This document shows, piece by piece, positions 12,153 through 22,600 of a DNA stretch of 64,000 nt (position 1 is the first letter of the stretch; each line of letters opens with the position of its first letter). Source of the DNA: Lobosporangium transversale (lineage: Eukaryota > Mortierellomycota > Mortierellomycetes > Mortierellales > Mortierellaceae); assembly GCF_002105155.1 (NCBI RefSeq), contig NW_019029049.1, positions 62,001-126,000 on the forward strand, given 5' to 3'. The notes below the pieces were generated by a model that worked only from the letters and a program-made list of their open reading frames with translations, was not told where the DNA came from and ran no database searches. A program made the position numbers and the translations under genes.

Positions 12153-12193
12153 AGGATGAAGAATAAAAAGATGAAAGATGAAAGATGAAAGAC
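12153..12193 (-). repeat. GATGAA-rich repeat upstream of NLR1
   Basis: Short purine-rich run built from GATGAA/GATGAAA units about 215-255 nt upstream of the NLR1 start codon. It reads TTCATC on the coding strand. The same kind of run sits at a similar distance from every NLR copy. Confidence 0.6.
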
Positions 12194-13171
12194 AAATGGC
12201 GAAGGCTGATGAAAGATTAGACGCATGCATCTCCCTGTCTTTGTACGACTGTTGCTTTGGTAATTACTCATTCAGCTATTTTTTTCTTTTTTTCTTTTTA
12301 CAATGTGCGTTGACTAAGGGTCAGTTGGTTGTTATCGTTTCTGCTCGACTGATCTGTTTTTTTGGTACCTGAAGGAAAGGAAGGAAGTGAATGAGGATGG
12401 ATTCGTGAGATCATGCTTTGAATGGATGGGCTGTGTAGGCACATTCACATGCATGGGAAAGATTAAATAGTTTCCACCTGTGACAAGTGGAGTAGAACAC
12501 AGCTTCGCCAAGCACAAAGTGATGGTTGATGCCATCACTAACCTGACCATGTCCCAGCTTGTGCTTTTGCAAGACAACGAAAGAAAATAATAAAGCAGGC
12601 TTGACGAACAAATGCCTGGTAGAGCTCAGTGTTGGTAAAAAAAGCCAGGTGTATGTGATGACTGTAACATTGTGTTTGTACTTGGCTATGGTTCTCATTC
12701 ATCTTTGTCCCCGTCCCTGTCGTAACACTTTATACTACACGGGACGCAACTCTCTCACTCCTTGATTGGTATCTTTCCGACCTCACAGATTTGTAACGAT
12801 TCCTACTCATTATTGACCAGCATTTGGAAGGAGGAGTTCTCTTTCTCATTCTTTTCTTTTCTTTCTTTTCTAATGTGTAAGCTGATATCAGGAAAGGAAA
12901 AACCATTCCGTATGGGCATGTTGAGTATGCTGTCGCTTTTTTTTTTTTACCGCCAAATGAATTTGTGCAGGCCAATAGGCTTGTACAGACATTAGAGCAA
13001 AGCATATGATGACACTTGGTACTCTCTCACTCTCAGTCTTAAAAAGAGCCTCGAATAATAGGCACGAAGACTTGATCACAGACTCTTGGCAGCAAGAATG
13101 AATCATCATCTCTCTCGCTAGGATAGTAGTAATTTTAAAGTATGCGAAACGGTTCTAATATGGGTCAAGAG

Positions 13172-13199
13172 TATGCTATGCTATGCTATGCTATGCTAT
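13172..13199. repeat. Pentanucleotide microsatellite (TATGC)n
   Basis: Five perfect TATGC units followed by a partial unit, seen directly. Confidence 0.95.
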
Positions 13200-14530
13200 T
13201 CACTTGATTGCCAAGTGGTCAGATAAACCAGCATTTGCCATCACCACTTACCATCATTGAAGTATAGCAGCAGCAGCTCCGGAACAAAGAAATGGTTCGT
13301 AGTACAGTTTCTTCGTAATACATAACCATTTATTTGGTCGTCTCCTTTAGAGACCATTCTGAGCTGGCCACTACAAACTATACATTGAGTAAATGGCGCT
13401 TACTAGGGATAATTCTTCAAAGCAGGTCATATCCGGTTATACAGTATAGACATGATTGAAGTCTGATGGTTTAGCTTCAGAATATTAACCAACCATTCAA
13501 AAAAGCAAAGAAGCTCATTAAACAATCAACAGCTACAAAAAAAAGGACTATACATGTAACTTGTTTTGATACGTTAGATGCAGCTTATCGATACAGGTTT
13601 AGCATACCGATGTCTGGATCGTCATTTCAAGCGGTCTTCTTTGGCTGGAAGTGGCCAGGTATGCAATGGTGTACATGGTTTATAGTCCAATGAAAACTAG
13701 AAAAGAGAGTATAGTTTACAATGGCAGAGAAGTTGAGATAATAAATAAGCGGCAACTTTATTTAAGCACGAGCCACACTTGGCTGTGCTAATCAAAACGC
13801 ACATGTACTATGGAGTCATGCAGCAGCATAGCATGGCTGTGGTATGAAGAATGAGATGTAACAAACAGTTTGACAAACTGAATGGTCAGTCTTCAAGTCG
13901 AGGTGCATCTGTTGCCTCGAGTGCAGACATAGGAACGAGGGGTGTATATGAGAAAGAGTGTGGATGTTCCTAATCACTGATCTTTTTTCTCATATCGATC
14001 TGTCGGCTGATCCTTTCCAATGTCAAATACCCTTTTGCTCCGTATTAGCTGTTTGCTACTTGTCATTTTTGCTGCTTTATTGCTTTGCTACTGTTACTGC
14101 TTTTGTTACTTTTGCTACTTCTGCTACTTGTGGCACAATTACCTTGTATCCATATGAAAAGTGTGTCGGATCGAATAGCAACTGTACCATTAGATATAGT
14201 TCCATGATTCTATGGACGGCGGAAATACATTTCTGTGACAAATTGATCAAGAATAGATTCATCAAGGGTAATATCATAGATTGGTTCTTTAGCAACCAGG
14301 TAAAAGTTTGAGGGATTGGATCCAGCGCCTGTCGATAAGACATCAAGCCGGCTGGTAAATACAGCCAACTGACTCTAGAGAGAGTTAATAAGTGAGTGGT
14401 CAGAAGTATCATGCCCGCTCATTGGAGCCTCTAATACGCTGGATGTGTTCCTGAGCGAGAAAAAAGAAGGTAGAGAATAAGTAGATCAGAGCTAATGGAG
14501 CTATTATTTCTTTTGATTCTTCACGGTCAG

Positions 14531-14538
14531 TATAAATA
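14531..14538 (+). promoter_or_regulatory. TATA-like element upstream of the ZFAND1-like gene
   Basis: TATAAATA about 230 nt before the first ATG of the AN1 gene on the same strand. Fits a core promoter or a remnant of one; pattern only. Confidence 0.35.
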
Positions 14539-14763
14539 AGAGAAGCCACACATATAGACCATGGCTAATGAAGGCTAAAGCCTATTGTTCGACAAGGAGG
14601 AGATAATGGGTGTCCCAACCTGGTTTCTTTGGTAGTAGATTGGAACATCCAAGAGGTTCTACAGATTTTGTAGTAGAAAAAAAAAAAATTCTATTTTTCA
14701 ATTAGAAATTCGCAGTCACATTTGAACACCTTTCAGTTGCCTTGATACAGTTGTATTAGTTGC

Positions 14764-15005
14764 ATGGTTACAAAGAAGGAAGCCATTGTTAATAAGCAGA
14801 ACAAACATACATGGAGCTTCCAGAGCCTTGGCTTTCTACCGTTCGAATGTGTATTCTGCCATAGTACTTTTTGCTCTGCTCACCACCTACTAGAGAGCCA
14901 TGCCTGTGAAGGATGGTTAAAGAAGTCTCAGGCTAAATACAGTCCAACAGTGTCCACAATGTGAAAAGATGGTTCTGAGAGCCAACCAACAGGATCCAGC
15001 GACCA

Positions 15006-15043
<38 letters not shown>

Positions 15044-16469
15044 AGCGTTAACAACAATGCTCATTCCTCTTTTTCTTCTATAGTCCTTTTTATTCCTTTT
15101 CTTTACAATTAGTAGAGTGCTAAAGGTTTAATAGCTGCTTTTGTTTTTTTTTGTTTTTGTTTTTGCTTCCTCTTCTTCTTTTTATAATAGCTCAAAGAAC
15201 ACCAGGAAAGTGGCTGTCGCATTCATCTCCTTCCACCTGTTCAATCTATAGCTGTCCTCTGTGCTCAACCTGGTTGTCGTGTTAAAAGTCGAGTGGTCCA
15301 TACATGTACATGTACACCAGGAGGAGAAGTAGGAGGAGGAGGGGGATGTGGACAAACATTTTGTTTAGCACATCGACACCCTCATGAACACGACTGTCCA
15401 AAACTGAAGGAACTTGAACAAGAAGCCATTGCGAAACAACAAAGGAAACAGGAACTCAAAGCGAGTATTCAAGAGACATTTGAGAACAAGGTGTCCTCCT
15501 CCTCCTCATCATCATCATCATCATTATCATTATCATCAGGAGTAACATCGGCATCAGCACCAGCGCCAGCACTATTAGTGAAGGAGGAGAGTAGGAATGA
15601 GAGAGCGGAAGCGACTAAAAAGACAATTGCAGAGGCTAAAGCAAAACTTGCAGCAAGAAAAGCGGCTGCTGCCTCTACTACAACTACCACTACTTCTCCC
15701 ACTACTGCTACTGCCACTGCCACTACTGCTGCTGCTGCTGCTGCTGCTTCGAGATCGGCAGATGAGAACAAAATTCTATCATCAGCAGGATCATCCACAG
15801 CAACTAAACCAAAGGCTAAAAAAGCCCCACGGATGGTATCAGTTTTAAAATTGAAAAAATCGGCACAGGTAATGAATGTACTGGTTCGGATTGTCTAAAC
15901 AGTATTTATGTGTATGGTAACATCGTACAGCAAAGAGTCAATGGCTAATCAAATGTACTCTGCCTTGAAAAAAAAAAAAACATCTGCTGTTGTGGTGAAT
16001 GACAGGGTGAAGACAAGATCCCACTTAACTCGAGACTATACCTCCATATTCGATCGCCTCTATATCCACAGCTGAATGACAAGGCAGTGTTTGTGGACAA
16101 AACATGGACAGTAGGCAGATCGCTTGATAAAATCACAGAGTGGTTCAAGATTACACCACCTATGAATATGCATCAGTCCTTTGATGCCAACAAGGTTTGT
16201 ATTCTTTACTTTTATGCGTATCATTTCCTATATTTGAGCATGAACAGAAAGCATATACAAGAACCTAACGCATATGTACTTTTTTCTCTTTTTATAAAAA
16301 ATAAAAAATAAAAATACATTGATAGAGATTAAGCATATTTCATGCCAAAGAGCCAGAAGATGTACCCAAACGACTTGCCATGCAGGATCGCCTACAGCAG
16401 CTACCGAGCGTTGAAAGTGGTGATACAGTCTACTTGGCTCCTGCAGACTGGGATTATTCAGACCTCTAG
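14764..16469 (+). pseudogene. Cuz1/ZFAND1-like AN1 zinc-finger protein, N-terminus damaged
   Basis: ZFAND1 (yeast Cuz1) has two AN1 zinc fingers and a C-terminal ubiquitin-like region; it links Cdc48/p97 and the proteasome in the arsenite response. Four exons are visible. Exon 1 ends at 15007 and holds most of AN1 finger 1 (LGFLPFECVFCHSTFCSAHH). Exon 2 (15191-15868) holds finger 2 (GCGQTFCLAHRHPHEHDCPK) and a low-complexity Ser/Ala/Thr linker. Exon 3 (16006-16194) contains HIRSPLYPQL and FVDKTWTVGRSLDKI. Exon 4 (16326-16469) ends ADWDYSDL. Introns are GT-AG; the first starts in a poly(A) run. The first cysteine pair of finger 1 and the usual N-terminus are missing, and a frame change is needed near 14950-14957 to reach QCPQCEKMV. 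It converges with NLR2, 177 bp between stop codons. An upstream exon I could not find, or a base error, could rescue it. Confidence 0.65.
15008..15190 (+). other. Intron 1 of the ZFAND1-like gene, with poly(A) tract
   Basis: Starts GTAAAA and runs directly into about 30 A residues, then a T-rich tract and ATAATAG acceptor. Splicing here joins GCG ACC ATT to CTC AAA GAA and keeps the AN1 reading frame. Confidence 0.65.
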
Positions 16470-16646
16470 TATATAGATGTAGCTACTAAATATTTCTCTA
16501 TAAACACACCAGTCTTTCTCAAGCTATCCTCTCTTATTCAACAAGCACTTTCTTTTTTATGGCGTGATTATAAAGAGGCAATGCTCGCACTTTATTTTAT
16601 ATCCCGAACGACTTCTTGTCTATCCACATTCTTTAATCTATACTCT

Positions 16647-19600
16647 TTACCCACATGGTTCGCATGAAATGACATGTGCAATACTACATTCCTTGCATAC
16701 TCTGCATTTGAGCCGGTATCCTCCGATCAACTGGCTTGTTTCTGTCAACCTTATCAATCGTGTTCCTTCGTTCAGCCCTTCTGTCTTTAGAGCTGCCTCT
16801 AAATCTACCTTTGTTGGTGGTTCTTGATAATGGCTCACTTGACTGGGCCCATTCTTGGTCTTGGATGCTATAGGTGGCGTCCCTACACTCTTGATCGGCT
16901 CATGCACAGCCAAAGAGGAGGATTGCTCGTCTATAGCTCCACGTTGGAATAAAAGCTTCCTGTTGGCTTCACTCAACCCATCTACATCTTGAATACGAGT
17001 GTTGTCTGCATTAAGGACTGTTTGCTTGGTGCTCCACTTTAGGTGGAATTGGTATTCCTCATTCTCCTTCACAATCTGCCACATCCGGATAGAACCATCC
17101 GCACAGCCTGTAACCAGATAGTGGCCCTCTTTAGAGGCATTCCATACAAGCGTATTAGCTTCACCACCTTCACATGGGATTACAATCAAACACTGGCCTG
17201 ATTTCGGATCCCACACTCGCACTGTCATGTCCTCACTGCTTGAGGCAATGTACCTTCCATCAGGCGAATAAGCAATATCAATAATCCTCTCAATATGTCC
17301 TTCAAGCACCCATAGTATTGACCCTGTTTCAATATCCCCCACTCTAAACAGCCCTCCCCTCTGTCCAACAGCCATCTGTTGACTGCATGGTGAAAATGCT
17401 ACACGGATTTCAACACTGTCAGACTGTATTTCGTAACATATCTCACCCGTTCCTGCACTCCATACTTTCCATTTGGCGAGACAATCGTGCCACAACACTA
17501 TCTTCTGGCTGTCAGGCGTGTATACGATATGAGAGTTCCAGCTTGCTCTAACATCAACACTCACTTCATGCTGGAGTTCCCCTGATTGAGTTTTCCAAAC
17601 TTTGATATCTCCATCGCCGTACGAAGCAATCTGGTCGCCATTAGGTGAGAATATCACACACTTCACCCATGTTTTGTGGCCATGTAGTGTGCGGATGAGC
17701 TCTCCTGTTTGTGTGTTCCATATAGTCACTCTTCCATACTCATGACCACAGGCAATTTGGTGGCCAATAGGTGAGAAATCAAAGGAATTGATATTATCAG
17801 CACCTTCGCCTTGTAGTTCCAAAATGTGAACGAGTACGTCTGTTTGGATATCCCAAAGACAGACGCGTGGAGAATAATGGCGAGAGGCAAGCAACCGGCC
17901 ATCAGGTGAATACTTGATATCTTTTATACCTTTACCGGAGCATTGCAAAGTGTGGATGGACTGTCCTGTCCTTGCATCCCACATACGCACTGTTCCATCC
18001 CAACTGCTTGAAATTATTTGCTGCCCATCCGGCGAGCTCGTTATGCCACGGAAGCTTACTGAATGACTATGTAAGTCGTGACTGGATTGTTGTGGTCGAG
18101 TATCCCATAGACGTATCGTTTTGTCATCACTGAAGGACGCAATCTGGTGGTTGTTTGGTGAATATGCCAAGCATCTTATCTCACCAGAGTGACCGTAGAA
18201 GGTATTCATGAGTTGGCCTGACCTCGCATCCCAAAGCCATATTGTCTTGCTGTAATCGCAAACAGCTATCGTTTCTCCGTTTGGTGAATACTTTAGATCA
18301 AAGATATTAAAAAATTCTTTACCAAAAGTATGAATGACTTGCCATGTTTGCATATCCCACTGATGTATCTCCGTCCCGGTGAACGAGGCAGCAAACTTCC
18401 CATTAGGTGAATACTGTATCCCTTCGACATCATCATCATGCTCCAAACCAAACTTCTTTTGACCTGATCCAACATCCCACACATGCAGCCAACGATCTTT
18501 GTAACAACGAGTTATGATTTCCTGACCATTAGGTGAATACTCAATTTGCACAATCCAATCCACATGATCCATCAACATCGACTGTTGCCCCGATGTCGCA
18601 TCCCACAGCCGCAATATATTATCTTCACCGCCAGTTGCAATCTGCTTTCCATCAGGTGAATATGCCACACTCTCCACGACACCAGTATGACCCTCTAATA
18701 TAAATTTGAGAACGCCTGTTTGGGTGTCCCACACTCGCACTGAGCCATCCTTGCTAGCTGAGGCAAGATCGTTCCCGCTTGGCGAGTACGCTACACAGCT
18801 GACAGCCTTTGTATGGCCCACCAATCTGTGAACCAATGCTCCCGATCCTGCATCCCAAATTAGAACTACACTTTGCTCTTTGTTCCAGGAGGGAATATAT
18901 CTGCTGTCTGGTGAGTATAAAAGCCTGTTGGGAGTTATATCGTCTTTTAAAGCCAAGAGTTTCTCCCATGTTGATGCGTCATACACGATGATTGAATTGC
19001 TATCTGATTTGTTTTTGATAACTGCAGCGAGTGTCTTGCCATCAGGTGAATATGCCCCATCCAATACATCGCCACTGGCTTCAAGAAGTGGCCATTCGCC
19101 AAACTGTACCCCTGCCATCTTTGCTTCACTCAGGTTTGCTGAACGAAGCCAACATTTCCGTAAGTTGACCTTCCTCAGATCTGCTCCTTGCAGCTGAGCA
19201 TACTCAAAAATACCATGGCTGACATCTGCTCCTGGAATCTGGATGCCTCGCAGGTCTGCTCCGATAAATGACTCGCCTGTTCGGACCAAGATCGTCATCG
19301 CATTCGCTGCTGCTATCCGCCACTTCCTATCGCTCTTCGAGAGCTCTACATATCCATACAACTGCTGTTTGAACACTGGCTCAAGAAAGACACGATCCTC
19401 CAGGAACTGAAGAATAGATGGCTCATCTACAAAACTCCTCCATATTAAAGGTGATGTCTCATCAACTTTGACCACTTCCACTTCCTGCTCGCTCCCTTTG
19501 ATATTTATGCCTTCGAAACTGAACACTGAACTAATACTCTGTCGACGAGACGGTGGTGTAGTCGCCTTTGCTTCTCCATCGTTTACAGACGTACTCATCA

Positions 19601-22600
19601 TCGGTTGAGGCTCAAATATCGATCGTACTAGACAGTACTCTAGAATAGATCGATGGAGAAACCGATATTGATTGCCTGTTCGAGTGAGCGGTGATGCCTC
19701 ACGTAGCAAATTCCTTCTATTCTCTTTGCTGAAGTACTCTTCTTTCCATGTACCCCTATCCTTGTACTCCGAGTACTCCACCACTGGATTGCCATCTTGA
19801 TGCTTATAGATTGCTATAGCCAGCTCTGTCAGGTACTTGATTCCATTCTGTGCAAACCCTTCATCTGTCAATATCCGAAACATCCTTCTGTCTTCCGGTC
19901 TAAATGTCTCGCCTAGTCGCTTCTTGCCTCGTTCAAGCCACTGCTCAACAAACTGGTCATACAATGTGACACGCTTGACCTCGCTCTTGGTGATCCCTTG
20001 ACTTGGATCCACCATCCGTGGGAGTACTTCAAGTGACATCGATAGTATGAATGGGTTCTTCACAAGCTCTTGTAGGCTAGGGACCATCTTGAGTGCGCCC
20101 TTATAGTCCTCTACACTCCACAGCAGATCCATAGATTCAACGTATTGTTCGATATAGTCTTCAATCTGTTCCTCAGAGAATGGCACAATCACTGCCTCTT
20201 GGAACAGTCCACTATCTGCTTGATGATTGCGGTCCATAGGTTGGAATCGATCTCGATAGTCCGATCCAAGATATTCACTGCGACAACTGATCACCATCTG
20301 ACACTTCCACTCGCCTGCCTTATTCAGTTGGTTGGCAACATACAGGTTGTTGGTCTGCATGCTCTCATCATATCCATCACAGATCAACACGAATGACCGG
20401 TTCATCTTCAGCTCCTTGATCTCCGAGTCTGTGAAACCGTAGTCTCGCAGTTGCTTTGCAGCCAGATCCTTCTCTGGCTTGTCGATGGCTGGAAGGTTGA
20501 TGAACAGTGGAATCCGACCATGTCTCTCTTGATATGTCTCCCAAAGCATACGCTCTAGAGTGCGGTTGAATGTGGATTTGCCTGCTCCTGAATCTCCTTG
20601 CACAAGCATCACTTTCTGCTTGCTGTCTAGGAACTCTTTCACTTTGTCCATCAACAAGAACCGCTCGTCATCGCTCGCTTGAGGACTTGCTTTGGCATAC
20701 TGCTGGACATAGAACCCTTGACTATTTCCAATATCTATTCGTCGTCTCTTTAGTTGACGTAGACTATCCTCAACACCTGGCTTCTTCTGTACACGATCAA
20801 GTAGGTGTGAAGATTTAGGTCGAGAGAGTGTAGCAATAGAGGAGAACTGGATCAATGGCTCTTGAAGAGAGGTCCTGTATAGCTCTGTTTTTGTCACCCC
20901 ATCCACCTTGAGATCATTCAAAAGAGTGTTTGCAGCTGAAATAAATGTGAACAGAAAGAAGGAGCGAAAACATGTATAGAGTACGTGGGTTAGTATATAA
21001 TGTTTAGCCTCATTGTCACCAAACATTATCCATACAAGAATGGAATACATGCCTTGGAAACCATCTGGTGGTAACGAGGATAGTTGTCTAAGGATATTTA
21101 TGATCCATTGCTTAATGCGTATATGCTGTCCCCACTCCTTGTCATTCCTGTATATCTCTCCTAGGAATGTGACGGCATCTTGCCGAATACCCATGCTCCA
21201 CTTTGTATCTGCTGCAACCTGTCCCAACATCTGACAGAGTCCCCATTGGAATGCTACTTCATTTCGACAGGAGACTTCACACACAAGAGTCTTGAACTTG
21301 GTCAGCTCGCCTGTCTGCAGTAGTCCATCAGCTACTCGAAGTGCTGGATACCATCCTGACTTGCGACTGAAGCTGAGTCCTTCTTCCATACACTCTCTGA
21401 ACGCCACTCCACTCTCATAGAGTGATGTTGTTCCCTTGTACACCTTTAGACTCTTGTCCATGATATCTGTCACTGATGGAAGTCCTTTCTGGATGTTGCT
21501 TATCTCATCCATAAAGGCATTCATATCCATGTCTTTGACTGCACTCACTACTCCAAACACTCCTCGGAGTACTGCTGATGTCCGTCGGAGAATACCTTGC
21601 ACTGTTGATTCGTCGTCTGGAATGTGCAATAGTGCTTGGAAAGCATAAGCTGACTGATAGACTAGATGAGGGTCTGAACTCTCTTTCAATCCTTTGAGGT
21701 ATACTGCAAGTGGCTCATGGAGTTGTTCTCGCTTCAGACCCTTGACCTGGTTGTTGACCATGGCATCGAGGACATGTGAGACTGTAGATGAGAGGTGATA
21801 GAGATGATCTCCAGATTGAGTATGTGTGCTTTGCAAGCGAGAATTGAGAGTGGTGAGAATTGAGACAAGGTCATCCGGGTCGAGGTATCCAAGAGGAGCA
21901 TGTCGCATCAACTGAGCCAGTCCTTCCAGTAAATGAACCCTCAGCATGCTGTTATGGCTGATGTCATTGATCAAAGCCGCAAGTAGTGCTCTGAACTGTG
22001 TTTGGTCAAGACCTGGCGCCAGAGCCACAACCTCAGCAACAGTAGCTTCGGCCTTAATCTCATCGTTGATAAACAGTTCAACCACATCCGATCCCAGCTT
22101 ACGCAATCGACCATGTTCATCCTGATTGCTTGACATGGCCTGATACCACTCTTTCTCAAGCCTATTAAGATCGTTTGTTTGGATAGGAGCCATATGAAGC
22201 AGACTGAGACAATATGCAAGCTGGTAGATATTATCCAGACTTGTATCGACATCTGGTAAGTTGTACCTGATGACTGTTGGAGATTCATTGTGGTTGAATA
22301 TGTCCTTTGATATAGTTGCAATGGCCTGTACTGGCATGAATCGCACTGCTTCCATCACCTTGCTCATTTTGCTACTGCTGGGTCCGTTGATTTGTTGGTT
22401 AGCAGTGATAATACTGTTATTAGTGTCGTTGTTGTCGTTGCTCCCTTGGATGTATCCCCATTTCTCTGCTTTCTTGTCTCGTCTCTGTGCATCAGCTGAG
22501 TGACCCAATTGGTCAAATAAGCGAGCAAGTTGATAGTAGGCTGAGCCAATACCTTGGCGCAATACCATGTCTTCATTGGAGCCTGAAGAGGTCGAAGAGG

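Larger units (their letters stand above)
11940..14530. other. NLR1 upstream region, homologous to upstream DNA of the other NLR copies
   Basis: No gene is supported. Blocks align with DNA upstream of NLR2 (22.8-23.8 kb), NLR3/4 (33.5-34.7 and 42.4-43.6 kb) and NLR5 (51.3-52.6 kb): the first 60 nt next to the ATG, the GATGAA-rich stretch, a block around 12.4-12.7 kb, a block at 13.56-13.9 kb and one at 14.16-14.23 kb. The homology means each duplication copied at least about 2 kb of promoter-side DNA along with the gene. Confidence 0.6.

Noticed and set aside
13172-13199. (TATGC)n run considered as a CRISPR-like or regulatory array
   Set aside because: Perfect microsatellite without spacers.
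15469-15798. Antisense ORF rich in Ala/Val/Asp over the ZFAND1 linker
   Set aside because: Shadow of a low-complexity coding repeat on the opposite strand; no domain.
18293-19197. Many 60-120-codon ORFs on both strands inside the NLR WD40 regions
   Set aside because: They recur at equivalent positions in every NLR copy because the WD40 codons repeat; shadows of the true minus-strand frame.
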